From positions 496,001 to 560,000 of the forward strand of contig CAWJKG010000003.1 in NCBI GenBank assembly GCA_963843365.1: 64,000 nucleotides of DNA. Direction: 5' to 3'. Every line of letters begins with the position of its first letter. The first letter of the stretch is position 1. Origin of the DNA: Bog-473 sp963843365. Its GTDB lineage: Bacteria > Actinomycetota > Acidimicrobiia > Acidimicrobiales > RAAP-2. The notes below the pieces were generated by a model. The model was not told the origin of the DNA. It saw only the letters and a program-made list of their open reading frames with translations, and ran no database searches. Of the stretch, positions 37,427 through 47,522 are shown piece by piece. A program made the translations under genes and the position numbers.

Positions 37427-38683
37427 ATGTCATCGGTTTCAACAAGGGAGGGCGGAGTGCCCAACTACCTCGTGATCTCCGCGGACGGGCACGCTGGTCC
37501 GCCGGCCGACATCTATCGCGACTATCTGGATCCTGGGTTCCGGGATCGCTTCGACGAGTACCAGCTCGAGATGGCGGCGGTGCGGGAAGCGATGGGTCGG
37601 GATGACGCCAACGAAGAGTTTCGTGCGCAATGGGAAGAGGAGACGGACGGAGACGGTGGGTTGACGGCGGCCTTCGACTCCACCGCCCGCAATGAGATCC
37701 TCGATCGAGAGGGCGTCGTTGCCGAAGTCCTCTTTCCGGATGCAGACGTCCTTGGAACGGGTCGGGTGGCGGCGTCTCCTTTCGGAACGGGACTCGCGGG
37801 TGCGGCCGGCGATCCGCGTGAGGTCATCGAAGGAAGTCGCGCGCACAACAGATGGCTGAGCGACTTCGTGAGCCAGGAGCCCGATCGGCGCATCGGGATC
37901 GGAGTGATCCCGGCGATCATTCCCGACATGGACACGGTGCTGCAGCTGGTTCGAGAAGCCAAGGAGCTCGGGCACAAGGGGATCCTCATCCCCACCCGTT
38001 GGTTCGACCGCCCGGCCTATCACGACCCTTGGTACGAGCCACTTTGGGCACTCACCGAAGAGCTGGGGTTGGTCCTTCACACCCACTCCGGCGCGGGCCC
38101 GACGGACATCGGACTCGGACCTGGCATGCTCCCCATCTATGCATCCGAGGCGGGCTGGTGGGCGGCGCGGCCTCTCGCCGTCCTGATCTGGGGCGGCGTC
38201 TTCGAGCGCCACCCCGAACTGAAGTACTCCATGGCCGAGAACGCGGCGTGGTGGGTGCCCGACCAGATCCGCAAGATGGACGAGAAGTGGATCGGTGGTC
38301 ACAACACGCGCAAGTTCGGGAACGCGTTCCGTGAGGGTCTCTCCATGAAGCCGAGTGACTACCTCAACCGGAACTGCTTCTTTGCGGCATCCACGCCCGG
38401 GGAAGACGACATCGAGCGGCGATATCTGATCGGTATTGGCAACCTCATGTGGGGGAATGACCTCCCGCATCCGGAGGGCACATTCCCCTACACGCGCTAT
38501 TGGATCCGGGAGCGCTTCAAGTCCGTCCCGGAAGCGGAGACGCGTGACATCCTCGGTCTCACCGCGGCCCGGGTCTACGGGTGCGACGTGACGTCTCTCG
38601 ACGAGGTGGCGGGACGGATTGGCCCAACCGTTGAGGATGTACACGGGAACACGACTCTGCCGCGTGTGCCCGTCGATGCCTAG
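37427..38683 (+). CDS. Amidohydrolase family 2 (metal-dependent TIM-barrel) protein
   Basis: About 418 residues. LVISADGHAGPPADIYRDYL holds the first metal ligands, LHTHSGAGPTD the later His pair, and GNDLPHPEGTFPYT the terminal Asp. This is the ACMSD/amidohydrolase-2 group, which decarboxylates or hydrolyses cyclic acids and related compounds. It is only distantly like the other three amidohydrolases in the window. The start is the ATG at 37427 or, with a better ribosome site (GGGAGG), the GTG at 37457, which begins directly at the first strand. Confidence 0.85.
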   Translation: MSSVSTREGGVPNYLVISADGHAGPPADIYRDYLDPGFRDRFDEYQLEMAAVREAMGRDDANEEFRAQWEEETDGDGGLTAAFDSTARNEILDREGVVAEVLFPDADVLGTGRVAASPFGTGLAGAAGDPREVIEGSRAHNRWLSDFVSQEPDRRIGIGVIPAIIPDMDTVLQLVREAKELGHKGILIPTRWFDRPAYHDPWYEPLWALTEELGLVLHTHSGAGPTDIGLGPGMLPIYASEAGWWAARPLAVLIWGGVFERHPELKYSMAENAAWWVPDQIRKMDEKWIGGHNTRKFGNAFREGLSMKPSDYLNRNCFFAASTPGEDDIERRYLIGIGNLMWGNDLPHPEGTFPYTRYWIRERFKSVPEAETRDILGLTAARVYGCDVTSLDEVAGRIGPTVEDVHGNTTLPRVPVDA

Positions 38684-38743
38684 CGGCGCCAGGTGGACGT
38701 CGCCACTCTCGCCGTTCGTCCCGTTTCGGTATCGTCCTGTTCG

Positions 38744-39557
38744 ATGAATGCGCCGTTGACACTGCCCGACCTCAGCCGGCTGACCTACAAGACAGGCGAC
38801 GGCATCGCCACAGTGACCCTGAATCGTCCGGACGTGCACAATGCGTTCGATGTGAGGATGCAGGATGAGCTTGCCGCTCTGTGGCAGTGGATCCGCCATG
38901 ACGACAGCATCAGGGCGGTGGTCCTCACCGGCGCCGGCGAGAAGGCCTTCTGTACGGGAATCGATCGGAGCGACATACCGGTCGACACCGACTACGACCC
39001 CTTTACCTACGACGATCCCGGGAAAAAGATCGGGCCGAAGAGCCAGGGACTCTGGAAGCCCGTAATTGCCGCCGTCAACGGCATGGCCTGCGCCGGCGCG
39101 TTCTACCTGCTCGGTGAGAGCGACATCATCATCGCTGCGGAGCACGCGACCTTCTTCGACCCGCACGTCACCTACGGAATGACGGCTGCATTCGAGTCAG
39201 TTCTGCTGACCAATCGCATGGCCTTCGGAGATCTTGTCCGGATGAGCCTTGTCGGCGCTCTCGAACGTGTGTCGGCGCGCGACGGCCCGGGAGGCGGGTC
39301 TGGTCTGCGAGGTCGTCGAGCGCGAGGACCTTCTCTCGACGAGCCATGATCTCGCTGCCCGCATCGCCAGCGCGCCTCCGGTCGCGGTGCAGTCGACATT
39401 GCGCACGCTCTGGGCGTCACGCGGCTTGTCGCCAGAGCAGGCCCTGCCCCTGGGCAACGTCTTCCTCCAACTGGGCACGACGGCGAAGGGGCTTCAGCAG
39501 GGGCAGGAGACCTTCACCCAGCGGCAGACGGGAGGCGCCGGCTACACGGTTCGCTAG
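38744..39557 (+). CDS. Enoyl-CoA hydratase/isomerase family protein (one frame break)
   Basis: ATVTLNRPDVHNAFDVRM is the N-terminal crotonase strand, GEKAFCTGIDRSDI the first oxyanion region and AVNGMACAGAFYLLGESD the second. The frame breaks near 39265 and the helical C-terminus continues in the next frame (REAGLVCEVVEREDLL to GGAGYTVR). The span of 814 bases fits one indel. The catalytic Glu positions cannot be confirmed across the break. It overlaps tail-to-tail with the convergent Rieske gene. Confidence 0.82.
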
Positions 39558-40507
39558 GCGCCGTTCGGTTCCCCCGTAGTGGCGACGTAGAACTGCTGGG
39601 CCCAGCGACGGAATTCAGTGATGGGCTTCTCGCTCGGAGCGAGGGCGGGGGAGGGCTGATAACGCTTGTGCTCCCAGATCGGGATGTCCTGATCGAGCTG
39701 CCGGGCGACTTCGGCGCCGAAGGCCGTGCCGATTTTGGCCGCCATCTCTTCGCCCTCCTCGTGGTACATGGTGAAACGCATTTCGACCTCGTCGGCCGCC
39801 AGCGGGGTCGTGGCGGAGACCAGCGTCACCGTCCCCATGAGGGTGAAATGCACCACACCGAGACCGGGGCCGTAGCTGTTCGACTCGATGTGTCCTTCGA
39901 ATTCTCCCCGTGCGCTCTGGAAGGACTGCGTGCTGCGGACCCGCCGGTAGGGCCCGTCGATGAAGAGTTCGCCGACGTCGGCGACCCGGCCGGCGCCGTG
40001 CACCGAGCGGAAGTGGGCCATGTCCACGGAATTCTCCGCAATCTCTTGCCATGCCGTTCCGATGCGCCGGTCGATGCGGAGGCATTCCACCGGGTGATCC
40101 GGGAGCGAGTCAGGAACCTCCCAGAGTGGTGCGACCGTCGGATCAGGGTGGTACCACGCCAGGAGGTGTCCGTTGCGGCTGGCCGTCTCGTAGACCCTGA
40201 GCCTGGCCTTTCGGTTCGTCCGGTCCGAGTAGGGAATACCGGTATTGACGCCAGCGTGGTCGAACGACCATTCGTGAAAGGGGCACACCAAGCATCCCTC
40301 CTCCACCCGGCCGCCGTACCCGAGGTGCGCCCCGAGATGCGGGCAGTAGGCGTCCGCAACGCGTGGACCGTCGTGGTCACGCCACAGCACGAGATCTCTG
40401 CCGAAGGCGCTGATCGGCGCGACAGGTTCCCCCGGGAGCTCGTCGAGTCGTCCCAGGGAGAACCAGCCGTAGGGAACCGGGAATGGGAATCGCGTCTGCG
40501 GGGTCAT
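39554..40507 (-). CDS. Rieske non-heme iron oxygenase, terminal oxygenase subunit (paralogue)
   Basis: About 317 residues. The cluster site CPHLGAHLGYGGRVEEGC is followed by VCPFHEW, and the iron site is ENSVDMAHFRSVHG. It shares FPFPVPxGWF at the start and the IWEHKRY and RWAQQFY blocks at the end with the oxygenase at 35562, so the two arose by duplication, but they differ widely between. AGGAGG lies five bases before the ATG at 40507. It is transcribed divergently from the Liv-type transporter; a palindromic TTGTATACAA lies between. Confidence 0.9.
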   Translation of the reverse strand: MTPQTRFPFPVPYGWFSLGRLDELPGEPVAPISAFGRDLVLWRDHDGPRVADAYCPHLGAHLGYGGRVEEGCLVCPFHEWSFDHAGVNTGIPYSDRTNRKARLRVYETASRNGHLLAWYHPDPTVAPLWEVPDSLPDHPVECLRIDRRIGTAWQEIAENSVDMAHFRSVHGAGRVADVGELFIDGPYRRVRSTQSFQSARGEFEGHIESNSYGPGLGVVHFTLMGTVTLVSATTPLAADEVEMRFTMYHEEGEEMAAKIGTAFGAEVARQLDQDIPIWEHKRYQPSPALAPSEKPITEFRRWAQQFYVATTGEPNGA

Positions 40508-40524
40508 CGGCCCTCCTCGGGGTC

Positions 40525-40539
40525 TTGTATACAATATGC
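40525..40539. promoter_or_regulatory. Palindrome TTGTATACAA upstream of the Rieske gene
   Basis: A perfect 10-bp palindrome followed by TATGC, 18 bp before the Rieske start on the minus strand and about 160 bp before the permease. Short TnGTATACnA palindromes are typical of FadR/GntR-type sites. A GntR/FCD gene lies 4 kb away. Confidence 0.5.
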
Positions 40540-40628
40540 CCGGTGTCGGGACGCCTGGTTCTCGGCGGGCGTCCGCGAGCGTCGGGCGGACGTGACAGGC
40601 TCCTTGACAGGGGTTACCCTTCGACCTC

Positions 40629-40644
40629 GGTATAAAATATAAGG
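40629..40644 (+). promoter_or_regulatory. AT-rich promoter-like element upstream of the Liv-type permease
   Basis: GGTATAAAATATAAGG is an AT-rich block in very GC-rich DNA, 55 bp before the permease start; TATAAA or TAAAAT may be the -10 hexamer. It resembles the blocks at 45161, 51425 and 53718. Confidence 0.5.
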
Positions 40645-40698
40645 CTCCCGGCGTGAGGGTCCGGCGGGCCGGGGGAGCAGAGGGCAGCCGTCGCTTCG

Positions 40699-42841
40699 AT
40701 GCACGACTTCATCATCTTCACCATCGGGGGATTGGCGACAGCCAGCATCTACGCCATCACGGCGAGCGGACTGACCCTCACGTACGCCACGACGGGCATC
40801 TTCAATTGGTCGCACGGAGCCATCGGCATGTTGGCGGCTTTCGCCTACTGGCAGATGCATATCGGATGGGGCTGGAACACCCTCCTGTCCATGGCTGTGT
40901 GCCTGTTCGTCTTGGCTCCGCTCTTGGGGATCGTTCTCGAGGTCGCTGTCATGCGCCGCCTCGAGGGGACCTCCGAGGCGGCAAAACTCGTCGTCACCTT
41001 GGCCCTCGCCCTGGGTATGGTGGGCGCCGCCCAGTGGATCTGGAATCCCCAAACCTTCCGGATCCTGCCGCCCCTCTACGCCGGGGACACGCTGGTCCTG
41101 GGCCCGATCCGTATCTCCTACAACGATCTGATCGTGCTGATCGTGGCTCTCGCCGTGGCCATCGGGCTGCGGCTCCTGCTCTACCGGACGCGGCTCGGCG
41201 TCACCATGCGGGCATCGGTGGATGATCGCAGGCTCACGGTCCTCAATGGTGCGAGCAGTGTTCGCAGCGCCCGATCGGCATGGATCGTCGGCTGTATGTT
41301 GGCGGCGCTGGCGGGCATCCTCGTTGCTCCCACCGTCACCCTCTCGGCCAGCGCCCTGACCCTCCTGATCGTCGATGCCTATGCGGCTTCGGTCATCGGC
41401 AGGCTTCGGAGCATCCCGATGACGTTTCTCGGAGCCATCATTCTGGGACTGGCCGTCAGTTACTCGATCGCCTATATCCCCTCGAATCCCTACGTACAGG
41501 GCTTTGAGGGCGCCGTGCCCGCCATCATTCTGTTCGTTGCTCTCCTCCTGCTGCCCCAGTCGCGCCTTCGGGGCCACCACCTCCTGCGCAGTCGCGAACT
41601 TGCGTTCGTGCCGACGTGGAAGGGGACTGGCTGGCTGGCCGTCGGGGTGATCGGCGGCTCTCTCATGCTCGCCACCGTGGTGTCGGGTGCCGATCTCTTC
41701 AGCCTGAACCGCGTGTGGGGCTTCGCCATCATCGGACTGTCGCTCGTGCCGGTTGTCGGGCTACGCCGGTCGGCTCTCGCTCTGTCAGATGACGTTCGCC
41801 GGTATTGGCGCAGTTGTCATGGGCCACCTCGGTGCGGGCGGGAATCCCCTGGCGCTCCTTGCGGCAGCGGGCATCTGCGCCGCGGTCGGAGTGCTCGTCG
41901 CCCTGCCCTCGTTGCGGCTCTCCGGAATCTACTTTGCGTTGGCGACGGCAGCCTTCGCCACCGCGATGGACGCGTGGGTGTTTCCCTTGCCCGCGTTCAA
42001 TCTGTTCGGGCTTCAGTTCGCTCCCTTCGGGACCGGATCCCTCACGTTCGGTCAGCTGCGTGTGGGGGGGCTGGCCGTGGAGAGCAAGCAGGCGCAATTC
42101 GTCCTTGGAGCGGTCATCTTCATGCTTCTCGTCGGCCTCGTCGTGCTGATCCGTCGTTCGGAGTTCGGGAGCCAGCTCTTCGCGTTCAAGGACAGCCCGG
42201 TGGCCTCGGCGAGTCTGGGCATGAACACGCGGTTCCTGCCCGATCGCCGTCTTCGCTCTTTCGGCGGCCATCGCCGGGCTCGGTGGAGCGATCTACGGCA
42301 GGCGCTCGGCAGCGCGGCGCCGGACATCTTCGAGTTCTTCAGTGGGTTGTCGGTGCTTTGACCATGGTGATCGTTGGTATCGGTTCGGTCGGCGGGGTGC
42401 CGGGACGGGTCTCTTCCTGGGCGGTCCCACGCTGACCAATTTCTTTCCGTCGCTGGTCCAACTGCAGAGCGTGGTCATCGGCGGTTCGGCCATCGGTGTC
42501 GGGACGTCACCCAACGGCACGATCCCCTCGGGGCTACGTCCTGTCTTTGCGTCCGTGGCGCGCCGTCGCACCCTGCTCGTGGCCATCGTGGTGCAGTCGT
42601 GGCGATTTGGGCGCTGGCCGCCGGCCACGTGATCGGGAACTGGACGATGTTCTGGCTGCTTCTGCCGTCCTCGTCGTCGGTCCTGCGATCCCGTATCGCG
42701 ATCGACTATCGACGCGGCGATGCTGCCCCGGCGTTCGGGTTGCCGGCGCCGGTGTCGAGAGCGGTCCGAGGCTCCGCGTCCGGCCCGATCCAGAGGGCTC
42801 CGCCGAAGCGACTGCGCCGTCGCACTTGGACTGTGTCCTGA
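40699..42841 (+). CDS. Fused LivH-LivM-type ABC permease (several frame breaks)
   Basis: The first half is a LivH-type permease (GGLATASIYAITASGLTLTY, ATTGIFNWSHGAIGMLAAF, MRASVDDRRLTVLNGASS). Without a stop it runs into a LivM-type half: VVGYAGRLSLCQMTFAGIGA after a break near 41757, then SGIYFALATAAFA, and later IYGQALGSAAPDIFEFFSG and TMVIVGIGSVGG after further breaks near 42240 and 42400. Around 15 membrane segments in total. LivH and LivM are normally separate; actinobacterial fusions occur. It would form the membrane channel of an importer for branched-chain amino acids or, in this setting, the carboxylate to be degraded. The end overlaps the ATPase start as TGATG. Confidence 0.75.
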
Positions 42842-43592
42842 TGTCACTCCAGGTAACCGACGTCAGCGTCCGGTTCGGAGGCCTCGCGGCCTTGAACGAC
42901 GTGACGCTCGACGTGCCGCAGGCGTCCATCACAGGACTGATCGGACCGAACGGAGCCGGAAAGACCACGCTCTTCGACGTGATCACGGGAATGAGGAAGC
43001 CGAACAGTGGCACCGTACTTTCAACGGGCAGGACTTCCGGGGTGTCGCCGTACAGGCGATCGCACCTGGGTATGGGTCGCACCTTTCAGCGGCTGGAGCT
43101 GTTCGGCACACTGACAGTGCGGGAGAACGTGCGTGTGGCCGCATCTGTCGGGCGTCGTCGCGTGTGGTCGATGCGGGGACGCGAGGAAGTGCAGGAGGTC
43201 ACAGAAGAGCTTCTGCAGAAGTGGGGCTCCGAGGACATCGCCGACTCTGCGGGCCGACACGTTGCCTACCGGGACCGGGCGGCTGGTCGAATTGGCGCAG
43301 AGCGTTGGCGATCCGGCCCAGATCGGTGCTCCTCCTGACGAGCCCGCTTCGGGCCAGAGCCCCGAGGAGACGGCGCGGTTCGCCACCATCCTGCGATCGC
43401 TGGCGGCCAGAAGGGTCTGGCCATCCTGCTGGTGGAGCACGACATGGAGCTGGTGATGAACCGTTGCGACGCGGTCTACTGTGCTGGTGCAAGGCGAGGT
43501 GCTTCGGACCGGGACGCCCGAGGAGATCCAGCGCGATCCCGAAGTGACGGCGGCGTATCTCGGGGGCACCGTGGAGGCGGAGTGGTGCCTGA
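42841..43592 (+). CDS. LivG-type ABC transporter ATPase (several frame breaks)
   Basis: Walker A is GLIGPNGAGKTTLFDVITG, then GMGRTFQRLELFGTLTV is the LivG-type Q-loop region. After breaks near 43255 and 43310, LVELAQSVGDP continues toward a Walker B that is disrupted in all frames (residues DEPASGQSPEETARF remain), then VEHDMELVMNRCDAV and LVQGEVLRTGTPEEIQRDP. The usual LSGGQ signature is replaced by the TGTGRLVELAQ type seen in some LivG. With bases restored it would be about 250 residues. It powers the fused permease. A TGA at 43590 overlaps the next gene start if one base is restored. Confidence 0.75.
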
Positions 43593-44352
43593 GCTGTCAG
43601 GCTCCGGCCCGCTCTTGCAGGCGACGGATGTCCACGCCTGCTACGAGAGCGTCGAGGTCATCCACGGCGTCGACCTCCGGGTCGGAGCCGGCTCCGTCAC
43701 GGCGATTCTCGGCCCCAACGGCGCCGGGAAATCCACCCTCCTTTCGGTCCTGGCCGGGCTTCCATGAGTCGTCGGCGGGGAAGGTCCAGTTCGACGGCGA
43801 GCTCGTCACGGTCGCCAAGGCGGATCGGCTGGTACGCCGAGGCTCTGTGTTCATTCCCGAAGGGAAGGGGGTCTTTCCCAACCTGACGGTGCAAGAGAAT
43901 CTCTGGATCATGACCCACTGCGGGAGCGACCGCGGAAACAGATCGAGGAGCCGCGCGTTCGAGCACTTTCCTCAGCTCTCCTCTCGGCGCCGGCAGGCAG
44001 GCGGGGACCATGTCCGGCGGTGAGCAGCAGATGCTGGCCATGGCGCGAGCCGTGGCGACAGCAGCCCCGGTTGCTGCTGCTGGACGAGCTGTCCATGGGG
44101 CTGGCGCCGATCGATTGTGGACGTCGCTCTACGGGGTGGTGCCGAGACTGGCGAAGGAGGGTGTGACCATCGTCGTCGTCGAGCAGTTCGCCGAGTTCGC
44201 ACTCGACGTGGCCGAGCATGCGATGGTGATGGCAGGGGGCAGGATGGTCCACTCCGGACCTGCGTCCGAGGTCGGCGCAGCGCCTCCACGAGCTCTATCT
44301 CGGTGCGCGTGCCGGTGCGGGTGAAGCTCCTGGCAACGAGGGCGCGGGCTAG
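43582..44352 (+). CDS. LivF-type ABC transporter ATPase (several frame breaks)
   Basis: The GTG at 43582 begins VVPELSGSGPLLQATDVHAC. Walker A is AILGPNGAGKSTLLSVLAGL; then breaks near 43765, 43940 and 44060 separate FIPEGKGVFPNLTVQENLW, MSGGEQQMLAMARAVAT (the ABC signature) and EGVTIVVVEQFAEFALDVAE. The terminal frame ends at 44352. The order is that of LivF, the second ATPase of a branched-chain-type importer. Start and stop overlap the neighbours by a few bases. Confidence 0.72.
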
Positions 44353-45079
44353 ACCGCCTGGCTGACGGACTGGCGCTCGTGGAACAGGTCCACGACGAGC
44401 CCGGCCTGGGTCCCGAGCATCTGTCGAATACTCGCGTCGCCGCGCGGTCGCCGTCGCCTCGGCGATGGCGCGGACGATCGCCTTCAATCCCTTGCGCTCC
44501 GGCTCGACCGCCTTGGGAACGAGACGAAGAAGGGTCCGGGAACGAGGCGCCGACATGGCACGCAGCACGACCGTGATGCGAGGGGAGTGTGCCGCCTCCA
44601 CGACCGTGAGTGGAATGCGAACGCAAGCTCGCCGATCCGCAGCAGATCGTCCGTCGTGTTGACGAGCTGACCAGCTCGGTCAGGTCGCGCGATCAGCTCT
44701 GGGTTGGCGCGCTTCGCGGCGCGGCGGGCCGCCAGTCCGTAGACGAGACCGAAAAGCTCGTAGTGATCGCGGATGACCTGCTCGTCGAAGCGATTCACGA
44801 AGGTGCCGCGGTGCAGTTTCGTCGTCACCCAGCCTTCACGTTCGAGGGCGATGATCGCCTCTCGAATGGGGATCCTGCTCACGCCGACGGCCTTGGCCAC
44901 CTCGTCCTGCGGCAAGCCGCATTCCTTCTTGCAGTTGACCGTCGAAGATCAGTTGCCGGATGTAGGCAGCCGCCTGTTCGCCGCTGCCCTTGCGCACGAC
45001 CGCGCGCGGGTGACGCCGGGATGATGACGGGCTCCTGCTCCTTGCCCGAACCATCCTTCCGGTTCTCGGCCGCCGTCAT
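44349..45079 (-). CDS. GntR family (FCD/FadR-type) transcriptional regulator (several frame breaks)
   Basis: The DNA-binding domain is SGEQAAAYIRQLIFDGQLQ, then LPQDEVAKAVGVSRIPIREA and GWVTTKLHRGTFVNRFD, in adjacent frames around 44900-45040. The FCD ligand-binding domain follows (RDHYELFGLVYGLAARRAA, then VVEAAHSPRITVVLRAMSAP in another frame), ending GLVVDLFHERQSVSQAV at 44349. The ATG at 45079 is followed by MTAAENRKDG. FCD regulators bind organic acids or CoA esters. It probably controls the transporter and catabolic genes around it, and the AT-rich palindromes nearby suit its family. Confidence 0.75.
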
Positions 45080-45160
45080 GGATACATCATATTCTCTACA
45101 ATCCCGGGCTCCGGCGCTTTCGCGGCGAGCGCGGTGACGAGCCCCCACCGATTTTCAGTC

Positions 45161-45178
45161 GTGTATATCGTATATAAT
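45161..45178 (+). promoter_or_regulatory. AT-rich palindromic promoter element between GntR and amidohydrolase genes
   Basis: GTGTATATCGTATATAAT contains inverted GTATA/TATAC-like halves and a TATAAT hexamer, 16 bp before the first likely start of the amidohydrolase and 80 bp before the divergent GntR start. It is the clearest of the shared AT-rich sites. Confidence 0.55.
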
Positions 45179-45193
45179 CTGCCGAGGAACGGG

Positions 45194-46480
45194 GTGACGG
45201 GTGGTCGCAACGGTGGAATCACGCAATCGGACGAGGATCCGCACGCGGCGAAGTGCCCAGCGTCGTCGACATGCCGCTCGATCGTGGATCTGGACGCGCA
45301 CGTGGTCGAACCGCCGGATGTCTGGTCCAGCCGGCTGCCCGCTCGCTACCGGGAGGTCGGGCCACACATCGAGCTCCTTCCGGCGGGGGTGCCCAAGCTC
45401 GTGGGGAGCAGCTAGTCGAGGAGCCCCGGCACCGACGGCCCTGAGGTCGCCTGGTGGTGCTACGAGGATCACCGGGCGTCGCTGAAGCGCACCATCGCCG
45501 CGGCGGGTTTCCCCGGGAGGAGATCCAGCTGCGCGGCGTCCGCTACGACGAAATGCGGCCCGGGTGCTTCCGCGTCAGGGAACGGCTCGAGGACATGGAC
45601 ATCAACGGCGTGCAGGCGCAGCTCTGCTTTCCGAACTATCCGCGGTTCTGCGGCCAGCAGTTCCTCTGGGGCAAGGATCGGGAGCTGGCCCACCTGTGCG
45701 TCGAGGCCTACAACGACTGGATGGTCGAGGAATGGTGTGGGGAGAGCGGTGGGCGGCTGATTCCGCTCTGCCTCGTTCCGCTGTGGGATGCCGACCTGGC
45801 TGCAGCCGAGGTCCGGCGCAACGCCGCCCGCGGCGTGCGGGCGGTCGCCTTCTCGCGAGCTGCCCACCTACCTCGACCTGCCGAGCCTGTACTCGCGGTA
45901 CCTGGGATCCCTTCCTGGCGGCATGCGAGGAGACGGGGACGGTCGTGTGCATGCACATCGGTTCGGGCACGAAGACGCCGCAGGCCTCGCCCGACGCGCC
46001 CGATGCCGTGGCCGCCACCATCCTCTTCGGCAACAGCGCGGCCAGCCTGGTCGACCTGCTCTATTCGGGGACGCTGCACCGCTTCCCGGATCTGAAACTG
46101 CTGTATGCCGAGGCGCAGATCGGATGGATCCCCTACGTCCTCGAGCGGGCCGACGACGTCTGGGAGACGCACCGGGGCTGGAGCAACTCGCAGCTGACTG
46201 CCCGGAGCCCCCTCCGAGCTACTACCGAGCGGGGCAACGTCGCCAGTTGCTTCTTCAAGGATCCGATCGGCGTGGCGATGCTCGACGCGGTCGGGCTGTC
46301 GACAACGTGGTGTTCGAGACCGACTACCCCCACTCTGACAGCACATGGCCGGATTCGCGCCGGGCCGCGAGCGAGCAGTTCGGTCACCTCGACCCCGACT
46401 CCGTACGAGAAGATCGCACGGGGGAACGCGATCCGACTGCTGGGGCTCGACCTGCCGGACGTCCGAGCGCCGCAGTCGAG
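45194..46480 (+). CDS. Amidohydrolase family 2 protein (several frame breaks)
   Basis: IVDLDAHVVEPPDVW carries the N-terminal metal site. After a break near 45410 come YDEMRPGCFRVRERLEDMDI, LCVEAYNDWMVEEWCGE and LIPLCLVPLWDADLAAAEVR, then GTVVCMHIGSGTKTPQASPD, LLYAEAQIGWIPYVLERADD and FETDYPHSDSTWPDS with the final Asp. It is a close relative of the proteins at 48334 and 60201. It probably hydrolyses or decarboxylates a ring or carboxylic intermediate. The exact start (GTG 45194 assumed) and stop are uncertain; the last frame runs on into the convergent SDR gene. Confidence 0.72.
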
Positions 46481-47397
46481 TTACGAGGAAGCGCAGGCCC
46501 GGTGTGGCGACCCGGAAGACGTCGGTCGCCAACGCCTTCCCGAGCTTGGTGGCATCCCAGCGCTGCTGGTTCGACGAGACCTCCGCTGCCTCACGCCAGC
46601 CCTGCATCCAGATCACCCGATCGTGGATGGAGCGGAAGACCTGGCCGTTGACCATCTGGGACTCGTCACTGGCGAGCCAGGCCACGAGCGGCGAGCTGTT
46701 GGCCGGATCCATCGGTTGCCACTCGTCGTCGGGGACCTCGTCGGGCTCCACGACCGGAGGTGCCGACGGCATGGTGCCCGTCAGTCGGGTTGCGCCCGCC
46801 GGCCCCACGACGTTCGCCGTGACGCCATAGGCGTTGAGTTCCTGGGCCAGGGTCAAGGTCATGCCCGACGATGCCGGCTTTGGCCGCTGCGTACGCCGTC
46901 TGCCCGAAGTTTCCCGTGAGGCCGGCGCCGGACGTGGTGTTGATGATCCGCCCGACGACTTTGTCGCCGGACTTGGCCCGGTTGCGCCAATGCACGGCCG
47001 CATGGTGTGAACAGGACCACGTGCCTCTGAGGTGTACTCGCACCACCGCGTCGAAGTCGGCCGGGTCCAGGTTCCAGACCGCGCCGTCACGGACGATGCC
47101 CGCGTTGTTCACCAGAATGTCGAGCTGACCCCATTCCGCCACGGCCCGCCCGATGAGCTGCGCCGCCTGTTCATGGTCCGCCACGTCCCCGTAGTCGGCC
47201 ACCGCGACGCCACCACGATCCGCGATCAGGCTGACCGTCTGTTCGGCGTCTTTCCCCGCGCCCTCGCCGTGCACGGACGAGCCCAGGTCGTTGACCACGA
47301 CCCGTGCGCCCTGGCGAGCGAGCTCCAGCGCATGTGCCCGGCCGATGCCGTGGCCGGCCCCGGTCACGATCGCGGTCTTTCCGTCCAACAGTCCCAC
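46481..47397 (-). CDS. Short-chain dehydrogenase/reductase (one or two frame breaks)
   Basis: LLDGKTAIVTGAGHGIGRAH gives the NAD(P)-binding TGxxxGIG motif, DILVNNAGIVRDGAV the NNAG, and INTTSGAGLTGNFGQTAYAA followed by AKAGIVG the Ser-Tyr-Lys triad. A break near 46866 is followed by LTLAQELNAYGVTANVVGPA in the next frame. A late break is needed to reach the TAA at 46481. The long form (over 300 residues) resembles the peroxisomal MFE-2-like 3-hydroxyacyl-CoA dehydrogenase SDRs. The GTG at 47397 has AGGAGG upstream. Confidence 0.78.
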
Positions 47398-47522
47398 TCG
47401 GGCCTCCTCCTTGATTGGATAAGAGATACATCTTTGCCGCTGAGAGGCGGCGGGCGCCCGACACCCCTTCGTTGCCGTAAGACCCGACGAACGGCCGAAC
47501 GACCAGCCGTCCGTGCACCCGT

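Noticed and set aside
43133..43456. Separate small ABC-ATPase gene
   Set aside because: It is the middle of the LivG-type ATPase in a shifted frame, bounded by its own N- and C-terminal motifs in neighbouring frames.
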